Below are positions 1 to 5,215 of a stretch of DNA of 6,827 nt, piece after piece; positions within the stretch are counted from its first letter, which is position 1, and each line of letters starts with the position of its first letter. The stretch comes from an uncultured Selenomonadales bacterium (GTDB taxonomy: Bacteria > Bacillota_C > Negativicutes > Selenomonadales > Selenomonadaceae). The DNA is taken from positions 1 to 6,827 of the forward strand of contig CAMYWI010000072.1 in the NCBI GenBank assembly GCA_947302675.1, in the 5' to 3' direction. The notes below the pieces were generated by a model. It made no database searches. It was not told where the DNA came from and saw only the letters and a program-made list of their open reading frames with translations. The position numbers were made by a program, and so were the translations under genes.

Positions 1-516
1 TTCGTCGAGTTGCGAATTAATCTTTGCTCCGAGCGGCGTCCTTAACATTTTCGCGCGAAGGTCGGGATTCATCGCGTGAATCGATACGAACAGCGGCGAC
101 AGGTGATATTTTTTGATTCTGCGGAAGTCTTTAGCCGTTAAATTCGTCAGCGTAATGAAATTCCCGAATAAAAACGATAATCTGTAGTCATCGTCCTTGA
201 TATTGAGCGTTTGGCGCATGTTCGGCGCGATCATGTCGACAAAGCAGAATACGCAATGATTTTTGCAACGCCTTATCCCGTCGAAGACCGCCGACTCGAA
301 CTCCGCGCCCAATTCCTCGTCAATATCCTTTTCAAACGCGATTATCTCGCGCTCGCCGTCCGAATGTTCGATTAACAGCTCGATTTCCTCTTCCGCAAGT
401 AAAAAACTTAAATCTATTATGTCAAGCGGTATCTTTCCATTGATTTTTAGGATTTTGTCGCCCGCCGCCAGCTCCAACTCCTCAGCCAAGCTCCCCTTTT
501 CTATCCTGCTTATCAA
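1..516 (-). CDS. DUF512 / PDZ-like radical SAM protein, 5' part (runs off left edge)
   Basis: The first 172 codons are present; the C-terminal part, including most of the DUF512 domain, lies outside the window. Residues 1-50 look like a PDZ-type domain (SLAEELELAAGDKILKING). A radical-SAM-type cysteine cluster C84-x3-C88-x2-C91 follows in the context DGIRRCKNHCVFCFVD. The next segment, KDDDYRLSFLFGNFITLTNL (108-126), is a signature I know from Firmicute DUF512 proteins. The start is TTG at 516-514, chosen because GGAGG (528-524) sits 7 bases upstream and no ATG is better placed. The family is a predicted Fe-S, S-adenosylmethionine-dependent enzyme of unknown reaction in the cytoplasm. The usual residue after FVDQ-type motifs is Gln, whereas Met (M95) is seen here. 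The family assignment is firm; the function is unknown. Confidence 0.9.
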   Translation of the reverse strand, partial: MISRIEKGSLAEELELAAGDKILKINGKIPLDIIDLSFLLAEEEIELLIEHSDGEREIIAFEKDIDEELGAEFESAVFDGIRRCKNHCVFCFVDMIAPNMRQTLNIKDDDYRLSFLFGNFITLTNLTAKDFRRIKKYHLSPLFVSIHAMNPDLRAKMLRTPLGAKINSQLDE

Positions 517-539
517 AACTATTCCTCCAGTCAAAACGC

Positions 540-568
540 ATTATAGCATAAAAAAATCGCCCTGAAAA
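540..568 (-). promoter_or_regulatory. Promoter of the DUF512 radical SAM gene
   Basis: On the minus strand a perfect -10 TATAAT occupies 545-540, preceded by TGC, which gives an extended -10 (TGnTATAAT). With a 17-base spacer the -35 position holds TTTTCA (568-563), a weak match that lies inside the neighbouring terminator hairpin. Predicted transcription starts near 533, giving a very short leader with GGAGG at 528-524 and the TTG start at 516. Confidence 0.6.
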
Positions 569-581
569 AATTTTTCGGGGC
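551..581 (-). terminator. Rho-independent terminator after the NAD(P)H-binding oxidoreductase gene
   Basis: A near-perfect hairpin spans 559-581: GCCCTGAAAAA pairs with TTTTTCGGGGC through one G-T wobble. On the minus strand it is followed by GATTTTTTATG (558 down to 548), the U-tract expected for transcription leaving the reductase gene that stops at 608. It separates that gene from the downstream DUF512 gene, whose promoter begins right behind it. Confidence 0.75.
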
Positions 582-607
582 TTAACTTTTTTATGAGTTG
601 AAAATTT

Positions 608-1240
608 TTACGCCTTGACGACGCCGATACGCGCCTTAATGTGCTTGCCGCTCAAAATCTCGTCGACCATTGCGACCGCATAATCCGCGTAGCTGATGAC
701 GCTTTCGCCCGCCGCGTTCAAAATCAACTCCTCGCCGCCGACAAGATATTTGCCGGTTTTCTCGCCGTCCGCTTGAAAGTCGCACGCGGGGCTGATGAAA
801 GTCCATTTAACGTCGTCACGAGCGCGAATTTTTTCCAAAGCTTGAGCTTGAGCCGACGCGAGCGGTTTCCAATCGGCAGGGAAATTCGGCGCGTCCATAA
901 CTTGCGCGGTGTGTTCGGCATTCGTGTAAAGACTGCCCGCGCCGCCGACGATTAAAAGCCGCGTGTTGGTTCCGCTGACCAAATCGCAAAGATGTTGGCT
1001 TGTTTTAGTGTGGAGCGGCAAAGTTTCAGGCGTCCACGCACCAAAGGCATCAACAACCGCGTCGAAGTCCTTCAAGTCGTCTTGAGTGAGCGCGAGAATA
1101 TCTTTCACGACAACTTTTGCCGCGCCGTCAACTTCGGAAGGCTTGCGAACGAATGCAACAACTTCAATTCCGCGCGAATTCGCCTCCGCGACGATTTTCC
1201 TGCCGGCTTTGCCAGCCGCCGCCACTACCGCAATTTTCAT
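608..1240 (-). CDS. Atypical SDR NAD(P)H-binding oxidoreductase, YwnB-like
   Basis: This 210-residue protein has a Rossmann-type N-terminus, MKIAVVAAAGKAGRKI, followed by the family's VGGAGSL motif (98-104), a WTFISPA segment (146-152), a tGKY segment (162-165) and SYADYA (183-188). These match the YwnB-like, NmrA/PF13460-type NAD(P)-binding family, which is usually about 200-215 residues. The exact substrate is unknown. The canonical dinucleotide loop GA(T/N)GKAG reads AAAGKAG here, so its first glycine is alanine. The start is ATG 1240: GGGAGG (1253-1248) lies 7 bases upstream. A TTG at 1255 would sit inside that ribosome binding site and is rejected. The gene is transcribed away from the HxlR regulator gene, an arrangement typical of a regulator and its target. 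It ends in the terminator near 559-581. The family is confident; a role in quinone, aldehyde or other electrophile stress is inferred from context. Confidence 0.87.
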   Translation of the reverse strand: MKIAVVAAAGKAGRKIVAEANSRGIEVVAFVRKPSEVDGAAKVVVKDILALTQDDLKDFDAVVDAFGAWTPETLPLHTKTSQHLCDLVSGTNTRLLIVGGAGSLYTNAEHTAQVMDAPNFPADWKPLASAQAQALEKIRARDDVKWTFISPACDFQADGEKTGKYLVGGEELILNAAGESVISYADYAVAMVDEILSGKHIKARIGVVKA

Positions 1241-1269
1241 TTGAATTCCTCCCAAAAATTTTTGCCGTC

Positions 1270-1298
1270 ATGATAAAATTTTTTATCTGAAAACGCAA
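1270..1298 (-). promoter_or_regulatory. Promoter of the oxidoreductase gene
   Basis: The minus strand shows -35 TTGCGT (1298-1293), a 17-base spacer and -10 TATCAT (1275-1270, one mismatch to consensus). Transcription would start near 1263, about 23 bases before the ATG at 1240. The -10 overlaps the inverted repeat at 1272-1287, so a bound repressor there would block it. Confidence 0.5.
1272..1287. promoter_or_regulatory. Candidate operator: inverted repeat over the oxidoreductase -10
   Basis: GATAAAA (1272-1278) and TTTTATC (1281-1287) form a perfect 7-bp inverted repeat around TT. It overlaps the -10 element of the minus-strand oxidoreductase promoter. A related A/T palindrome ending in the same TTTTATC string lies at 1344-1355 on the other promoter. 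Dimeric winged-helix regulators such as HxlR proteins bind symmetrical sites, so this is a plausible operator. A/T-rich palindromes also arise by chance, so confidence is moderate. Confidence 0.4.
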
Positions 1299-1320
1299 GA
1301 GGGCACAAATTTATAACCGT

Positions 1321-1349
1321 TTGAAATTTTTTGAACAGGGCATTAAAAT
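1321..1349 (+). promoter_or_regulatory. Promoter of the HxlR-family regulator gene
   Basis: -35 TTGAAA (1321-1326) and -10 TAAAAT (1344-1349) are separated by exactly 17 bases, each one mismatch from consensus. Predicted transcription starts near 1356, close to or at the GGAGG (1356-1360) before the ATG at 1368. The leader would therefore be extremely short, which either limits translation or means that the real start site lies slightly upstream. Confidence 0.5.
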
Positions 1350-1355
1350 TTTATC
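1344..1355. promoter_or_regulatory. Candidate second operator: A/T palindrome over the regulator -10
   Basis: TAAAATTTTA (1344-1353) is a perfect 10-bp palindrome that continues into TC, so it shares the half-site TTTTATC with the inverted repeat at 1272-1287. It covers the -10 of the regulator promoter, which would allow negative autoregulation. This is inference from symmetry and position only. Confidence 0.35.
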
Positions 1356-1367
1356 GGAGGCGAGCGC

Positions 1368-1697
1368 ATGATAAGGAAAAAAGAACTGCCGGATTGCCCC
1401 GTCGCGACGACGTTAAGCTTGATAAACAGCAAATGGAAAGTTTTTATCCTGCAGAGGTTGCAAGAGCGGTCGTGGCGTTACAACGAGCTGAAAAAATCGA
1501 TTGCCGGCATAAGCCAAAAGGTTTTGACGGACAATCTGCGGTCATTGGAGGCGGACGGACTGGTTCAGCGAAAAACTTTCAATGAAAAATCGCCGCACGT
1601 GGAATATTCGCTGACAAAACTCGGCGAAGAATTTAAGCTGATATTAAATGCGCTTTATGATTTTGGTTTGCGCTATAAAAAGTTGGAGCATAATTAA
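1368..1697 (+). CDS. HxlR/DUF24-family (MarR-like) winged-helix regulator
   Basis: This 109-residue protein is typical in length for the HxlR/DUF24 family. It opens with CPVATTLSLINSKWKVFIL (10-28). The family hallmarks follow: RYNELKKSI (37-45), GISQKVLTDNLRSLEADGL (47-65) for the recognition helix and wing region, and the C-terminal VEYSLTKLGEEF (78-89). Cys10 sits at the conserved N-terminal position that senses electrophiles or oxidants in characterised members such as B. subtilis YodB, CatR and HypR. It is the only cysteine, so any disulfide would have to form between subunits or with a small thiol. The ATG at 1368 has GGAGG 7 bases upstream. The gene diverges from the NAD(P)H-binding oxidoreductase, its likely target, and is probably autoregulated. 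No clear terminator follows, so some readthrough into dapF is possible. Confidence 0.92.
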   Translation: MIRKKELPDCPVATTLSLINSKWKVFILQRLQERSWRYNELKKSIAGISQKVLTDNLRSLEADGLVQRKTFNEKSPHVEYSLTKLGEEFKLILNALYDFGLRYKKLEHN

Positions 1698-1700
1698 ATG

Positions 1701-1729
1701 TTGCGGCTGACGTGAAAAAGTAGTATACT
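1701..1729 (+). promoter_or_regulatory. Promoter of the dapF-gmk-rpoZ-coaBC operon
   Basis: -10 TATACT (1724-1729) is one mismatch from consensus. The -35 position, 17 bases upstream, holds TTGCGG (1701-1706), with only the TTG matching. It lies just after the regulator stop codon (1695-1697). The predicted start near 1736 leaves a short leader into AAAGGAGG. No riboswitch or attenuator structure is apparent. Confidence 0.5.
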
Positions 1730-1753
1730 GCGCGAATCAAAGGAGGAAATAAT

Positions 1754-2569
1754 ATGCAGAAGTTTGAGAAGTGGCAAGGGTGCGGCAACGATTTTATAAT
1801 CATCGACCGCGCGGGCGACGAAGTTGAAACTCCGGAAGAAATTCGCCGCTTGTGCGACAGACACTTTGGTATCGGCGCGGACGGCGTGATTTACGTGCAA
1901 AGTTCAAAGAAAGCCGCGACTCGCATGAGAATTTTCAATGCGGACGGTTCCGAGCCGGAAATGTGCGGCAATGGCATTCGCTGTTTCGCGCGTTATCTTT
2001 TGAGCGGCGATAAATTTTTCAGCGACGACGATTTGAGCGTCGAGACGGGTGCGGGCGTCTTAACCGTCAGCATGAAATACGATTTGATTACGGTTGACAT
2101 GGGAGAGCCGATTTTCAACGCGGATTTAATCCCCGTCGCGGGTTTCGGCAGTCAAAAATTGGTCGCGGAGCCTATCGAAGTCGACGGAATTACCTACAAA
2201 ATGACTTGCGTCAGCATGGGCAACCCGCATTGCGTGATTTTCGTCGACGATATTAACAGGATTGACCTTGAGCACGTCGGACCGAAGTTCGAGAATCATA
2301 AAATTTTCCCGCGCAGAACCAATACCGAGTTTGTTCAAAAAATCGGCGAAGACAAGTTGCGCATGAGAGTTTGGGAGCGCGGCAGCGGAATAACGTTGGC
2401 TTGCGGCACGGGAACTTGTGCAACGGCGGTCGCGGCGAACCTCAACGGCTTGACGGGCAGAAAGTGCACGGTGATTCTTGACGGCGGCGAACTTCAGATT
2501 GATTGGCGCAAAAATAATCACGTCTTCATGACTGGTCCCGCTGAAAAAGTTTTCGTTGGTGAATTTTAA
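1754..2569 (+). CDS. dapF: Diaminopimelate epimerase
   Basis: DapF interconverts LL- and meso-diaminopimelate without a cofactor, the penultimate step to lysine and the source of the peptidoglycan cross-linking residue; it acts in the cytoplasm. The two catalytic cysteines are visible: Cys71 in MCGNGIRCFARY and Cys217 in LACGTGTCATA. Other family marks are the N-terminal GCGNDFIIID (9-18), GADGVI (41-46), the substrate-binding FNADGSEPEMC (61-71) and GNPHCVIF (156-163). The length of 271 residues is normal (usually about 270-285). The ATG is preceded by AAAGGAGG (1739-1746) at good spacing. It is the first gene of the operon; its TAA abuts the gmk ATG directly. All catalytic residues are intact, so an active enzyme is expected. 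Confidence 0.97.
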   Translation: MQKFEKWQGCGNDFIIIDRAGDEVETPEEIRRLCDRHFGIGADGVIYVQSSKKAATRMRIFNADGSEPEMCGNGIRCFARYLLSGDKFFSDDDLSVETGAGVLTVSMKYDLITVDMGEPIFNADLIPVAGFGSQKLVAEPIEVDGITYKMTCVSMGNPHCVIFVDDINRIDLEHVGPKFENHKIFPRRTNTEFVQKIGEDKLRMRVWERGSGITLACGTGTCATAVAANLNGLTGRKCTVILDGGELQIDWRKNNHVFMTGPAEKVFVGEF

Positions 2570-3172
2570 ATGCGCGGCTTGCTGATTGTGATTTCGGGCG
2601 CGAGCGGCACGGGCAAGGGCACTGTTTGCAAAAAAATTCTCGCAGAAATGCCAAAAATCGCCTATTCAATCTCTGCGACGACAAGAAAGCCTCGTGCGGG
2701 CGAAGTTGACGGCAGAGAATATTATTTCTTGAGCGTCGAGGAGTTCAAAGCTTGGATTGCGGAAGAAAAATTTCTTGAGTACGCCGAAGTTTACGGGAAT
2801 TTTTACGGCACGCCGCTGAATAAGATTGAGGAGCGGCTCAATCGCGGCGAGGATATTCTTTTGGAAATTGATGTTCAAGGCGCGTTGAATGTTAAGAAAA
2901 AATGTCCTGACGGAGTGTATATTTTCCTGTTGCCGCCGAGTTTGGAAGAGTTAAAGCGCAGAATCGAAGGGCGCGGCACGGAAAATCCCGAATCTTTATC
3001 GCGTCGCTTGAAAAATGCCGTCGCCGAGATAAAAATCGGGCGCGAATATGATTATGTCGTCGTCAATGACACGATTGACAACGCCGCCGCGCAGATTAAG
3101 GCGATTTTGACCGCCGAACGCTTGAAAGTCGCTCGGAACGCGGAGAAATTTGACTTTGAGGGAGGATTTTAA
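2570..3172 (+). CDS. gmk: Guanylate kinase
   Basis: This enzyme phosphorylates GMP to GDP with ATP, an essential step for GTP, dGTP and recycling of cyclic-di-GMP breakdown products. The P-loop is GASGTGKG (10-17); most relatives have GPSGxGKG, so the proline is replaced by alanine here. The GMP-binding segment TTRKPRAGEVDGREYYF (37-53), YAEVYGNFYGTP (71-82), EIDVQG (99-104) and the lid region around RRIEGRGTE (130-138) are all present. The length of 200 residues is typical. The ATG follows the dapF TAA with no gap and has only a weak GGTGA upstream, so translation is probably coupled to dapF. It lies upstream of rpoZ, a common pairing in bacteria (gmk-rpoZ). Confidence 0.97.
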   Translation: MRGLLIVISGASGTGKGTVCKKILAEMPKIAYSISATTRKPRAGEVDGREYYFLSVEEFKAWIAEEKFLEYAEVYGNFYGTPLNKIEERLNRGEDILLEIDVQGALNVKKKCPDGVYIFLLPPSLEELKRRIEGRGTENPESLSRRLKNAVAEIKIGREYDYVVVNDTIDNAAAQIKAILTAERLKVARNAEKFDFEGGF

Positions 3173-3394
3173 ATGAAACTTAAAGAAGACGTGCTGAGCA
3201 TGGTAAATCCTTCGACGGATTCGATGCTCAAGCAAACGCACAGCCGCTATGCATTGGTGGTTTTGGCGAGCAAGCGCGCCCGCGAACTTTTGAGCGGAAA
3301 ACCCTGCCGCGTCGAAAATCGCGCCAACAAGTACGTCACCAACGCGATGGAGGAAATTAACGAGGGCAAGATTACTTACACGATAAAGGATTGA
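3173..3394 (+). CDS. rpoZ: RNA polymerase omega subunit
   Basis: This 73-residue protein fits the short omega subunits of Firmicutes. The conserved core is present: SRYALVVLASKRARELL (24-40) followed by the A..EI..GKITY pattern (58-69). Omega folds around the C-terminus of the beta' subunit and aids assembly and stability of RNA polymerase. The ATG directly follows the gmk TAA, with GGAGG (3161-3165) inside the gmk end at 7-base spacing, so it has its own good ribosome site while staying in the operon. A cysteine at 45 (GKPCRVENRA) is of no known importance. Confidence 0.93.
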   Translation: MKLKEDVLSMVNPSTDSMLKQTHSRYALVVLASKRARELLSGKPCRVENRANKYVTNAMEEINEGKITYTIKD

Positions 3395-3397
3395 AAA

Positions 3398-4560
3398 ATG
3401 CTCGATAAAAATATTTTAATCGGCGTGACGGGCGGGATTGCGGCTTATAAGGTCGTCGAAGTCGCGAGCCGCCTCAAAAAATCGGGCGCGAACGTCAAAA
3501 TTATCATGACAAAGCACGCAACCGAGTTACAAATAACGCCGTGTCCGTCGAAATGTTCGGCGACGCGGCTAATTTTAATGTTGCGCACATTGCGCTTGCG
3601 AATTGGGCGAATTTAATGCTGATTGCGCCTGCGACCGCGAATTTTTTAGCGAAAATGGCGCACGGGATAGCAGATGACCTCTTAACCACGACGATTTTGG
3701 CTTTCGACAAGAAAATTTTGGTCTCGCCGTCGATGAACACCAAGATGTTTGAAAATCCTGCGACGCAAGCAAACTTAGCGACGTTAAAAGCTCGCGGCGT
3801 GGAAATTTTAGAGCCAGCGTCGGGAAATTTGGCTTGCGGCACGAGCGGCAAAGGTCGTTTGCCCGAACCGATAGAAATCTGCGCGGCTGTCGAGAAATTC
3901 TTTGCTCCGAAAACTTTAAGCGGGAAAAAAATTCTCGTGACGGCGGGCGGAACCGTTGAGGCGATTGATCCCGTTCGATATATCGGCAATCGTTCAAGCG
4001 GGCGCATGGGTTACGAAATTGCAAAAGCGGCAGTCAACGCGGGCGCGGAAGTCGTTTTAATTTCTGGAAAGAGTGAACTTGAGCCGCCGAGCGGTTTAAA
4101 AAGTTTCGTCAAGGTCGAATCGGCTTTGAAAATGCGCGAGGAAGTTTTAAAAGAGTTTAAAAGCGTCGATGCCGTGATTATGTCCGCCGCAGTCGCCGAT
4201 TATCGCGTCAAAGCTCCCGCCGCGCAGAAAATTAAAAAGTCCGACGAAACTTTGACGCTTGAGCTTGTGAAAAATCCCGACATTCTCCGCGAACTCGGCG
4301 GCTTGAAGAAATCTCAAGTTTTGGTCGGCTTTGCGGCGGAAACTCAAAACATTTTGGAGTACGCCAACAAAAAGCTCGTTGAAAAAAATCTTGACTTCAT
4401 TGTTGCAAACGACGTGACGGCGGAAGGCGCGGGTTTCGGCGTCTCGACCAACATTGCGTCGATTATTTGGCGCGGCGGCGACGTTGAAACCTTCGACAAG
4501 ATGAGCAAAGCCGCTCTCGCCGAGAAAATAGTTACCCGTGTCGCCCTCGTTGTTAAATGA
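3398..4560 (+). pseudogene. coaBC: Bifunctional CoaBC, frameshifted by an apparent ~28-bp deletion
   Basis: CoaBC couples 4'-phosphopantothenate to cysteine (CoaB, CTP-dependent) and decarboxylates the product (CoaC, FMN) on the way to coenzyme A. The ATG at 3398 has AAGGA (3386-3390) 7 bases upstream. The first frame gives a normal start (NILIGVTGGIAAYKVVEVASRL) up to MTKHATE (codon ending 3526). The rest is in another frame from about 3529 (TNNAVSVEMFG) to the TGA at 4558-4560. The family's F(I/V)TPL(T/S)xQ segment between them is missing. Aligning to the E. coli spacing predicts 10 lost residues and exactly 28 lost bases, which also repairs the frame (396 residues). The rest is intact: active-site His (codon 3586-3588), PSMN Asn (3736-3738), Cys (3835-3837), NRSSGRMG, SAAVADYR and KIKK. 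As CoA synthesis is essential, this is an assembly error, a strain variant or a decayed copy with function elsewhere. Confidence 0.85.
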
Positions 4561-4587
4561 CACATCGCTTTATGCGAAATAAAAATG

Positions 4588-4623
4588 AAAAAGCCCTCCG
4601 GTACTCGCCGAAGGGCTTTTTTT
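4588..4623. terminator. Bidirectional rho-independent terminator between coaBC and the GG-leader gene
   Basis: The stem AAAAGCCCT (4589-4597) pairs with AGGGCTTTT (4612-4620), with an inner CGG/CCG extension, one C-A mismatch and a six-base loop (4602-4607). On the plus strand it ends in a run of seven T (4617-4623), closing the dapF-coaBC operon. The A-run at 4588-4592 gives a U-tract on the minus strand, so it can also end the convergent gene that stops at 4640. Confidence 0.9.
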
Positions 4624-4639
4624 CGTTTAAGTTTTCGAT

Positions 4640-5005
4640 TTAGTAATTCGTGATATAAGCGACTGCCAACTGACCTTTATCCAAAGTTGCTTCTCTTTCT
4701 TTGAGAATTGCCGCGCCGTTTTCTTCGCCAAATTTCTTCCAAAATTCCGGTCCGCTCATCGTATTGCCGCTTTTATCGGTGTAAACGTTATCAAGAAGAA
4801 GTCCGGTCTGCTTATAGCCGCTATAACCCATGCCGTGAAGAGTTTTTGCAACTAAAGCGGTGTCTTGTGCTTGTTCAAAGCTTAATTTCCCGCGCAAATA
4901 CAGTTGCATACCGTCGCGAGCAGTATCTGTTAAGCCGCCGCCAGCCACACCATCGAGTTCCGCGTCGCTCATGATTTCATTCGCGATTTTGTCTTCCTTA
5001 GCCAT
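4640..5005 (-). CDS. Double-glycine-leader secreted protein of unknown function
   Basis: This 121-residue protein has an acidic N-terminus ending in MSDAELDGVAGGG (12-24). That matches the double-glycine leaders removed by C39-peptidase ABC exporters in bacteriocin, Nif11-type and pheromone precursors: an ELxxVxGG pattern with Leu, Val and the two Gly at the expected places. Cleavage after Gly23 would release a 98-residue product (97 if after Gly24). The product has no cysteine, so disulfide and thioether (lanthipeptide) chemistry are excluded. It has no clear membrane segment, and a glycine/tyrosine-rich stretch (HGMGYSGYKQTG, 57-68) lies mid-protein. The ATG at 5005 has AAGGAG (5020-5015) 9 bases upstream. 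No exporter, maturase or immunity gene lies in the window, so any export machinery must be encoded elsewhere. I do not recognise the mature domain; bacteriocin or signalling roles are guesses. Confidence 0.75.
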   Translation of the reverse strand: MAKEDKIANEIMSDAELDGVAGGGLTDTARDGMQLYLRGKLSFEQAQDTALVAKTLHGMGYSGYKQTGLLLDNVYTDKSGNTMSGPEFWKKFGEENGAAILKEREATLDKGQLAVAYITNY

Positions 5006-5064
5006 ATTATCAATCTCCTTTCTGTTTTCGATCCTTTATACGTCTCAATTTCCATTTCGTTACA

Positions 5065-5093
5065 ACTTTAGCAGAAAATTTTTATCTTGACAA
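5065..5093 (-). promoter_or_regulatory. Candidate promoter of the GG-leader gene
   Basis: On the minus strand -35 TTGTCA (5093-5088, one mismatch) and -10 TAAAGT (5070-5065, two mismatches) are 17 bases apart. This gives a leader of about 50 bases to the ATG at 5005. A TATAAA nearer the gene (around 5040-5035) lacks a well-spaced -35 and is the alternative. Confidence 0.4.
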
Positions 5094-5104
5094 CTAAAAG
5101 CCCT

Positions 5105-5182
5105 CTGACAACGATTTGTTAAATAAAGATAAGAAATTCTTTCCGCTTGGCGTTAATCATTAAAATTTCAGAATGATATGCT
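5105..5182 (+). promoter_or_regulatory. Candidate promoter region of the PIN/TRAM gene
   Basis: Two alternatives are visible. CTGACA (5105-5110), 17 bases, then GATAAG (5128-5133) would give a leader of about 75 bases. An extended -10, TGATATGCT (5174-5182), with only a poor -35 near 5153, would start transcription close to 5190. I cannot choose between them. A consensus TTGACA at 5087-5092 has no -10 at proper spacing. A small TTAAT-C-ATTAA repeat (5153-5163) lies between the candidates. Confidence 0.3.
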
Positions 5183-5201
5183 AGTCTTGCGTAAACCACA
5201 T

Positions 5202-5210
5202 AGGAGGTGA
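5202..5210 (+). promoter_or_regulatory. Ribosome binding site AGGAGGTGA that fixes the PIN/TRAM start
   Basis: The string is a full complement to the 16S rRNA 3' end. Its GGAGG core ends 8 bases before the ATG at 5216. The in-frame GTG at 5207, which would lengthen the protein by three residues, lies inside this site and is not used. Such a strong site suggests efficient translation. Confidence 0.8.
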
Positions 5211-5215
5211 GGTTT

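Noticed and set aside
263..565. Plus-strand open frame of 100 codons opposite the DUF512 gene
   Set aside because: Serine-rich shadow with no ribosome site; the minus strand encodes a clear radical-SAM family protein over the same bases.
1241..1255. Longer TTG start for the oxidoreductase
   Set aside because: The TTG falls in the GGGAGG that serves the ATG at 1240; homology starts at MKIAVV.
1331..1585. Plus-strand frame overlapping the HxlR gene
   Set aside because: No recognisable domain; the overlapping frame matches HxlR along its whole length and has the GGAGG-ATG start.
1722..1729. AGTATACT palindrome as an operator for the HxlR regulator
   Set aside because: It is only 8 bp and coincides with the dapF -10 TATACT; symmetry is not extended, so chance overlap with a promoter element is the simpler reading.
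3521..3541. Programmed ribosomal frameshift in coaBC
   Set aside because: No slippery heptamer or downstream pseudoknot is seen, and shifting frames would not restore the missing TPL(T/S)xQ segment.
3541..4560. Separate CoaB/CoaC gene starting at GTG 3541 or the nearby ATG 3553
   Set aside because: No ribosome binding site lies upstream, and the product would start in the middle of the CoaC flavoprotein domain, lacking its nucleotide-binding N-terminus.
4708..4974. Plus-strand open frame opposite the GG-leader gene
   Set aside because: Arg/Ser-rich shadow without a ribosome site; the minus-strand gene has leader, ribosome site and terminator.
5087..5092. Consensus TTGACA as -35 of the PIN/TRAM gene
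   Set aside because: No acceptable -10 lies 16-18 bases downstream; the sequence instead overlaps the -35 of the opposite-strand candidate promoter.
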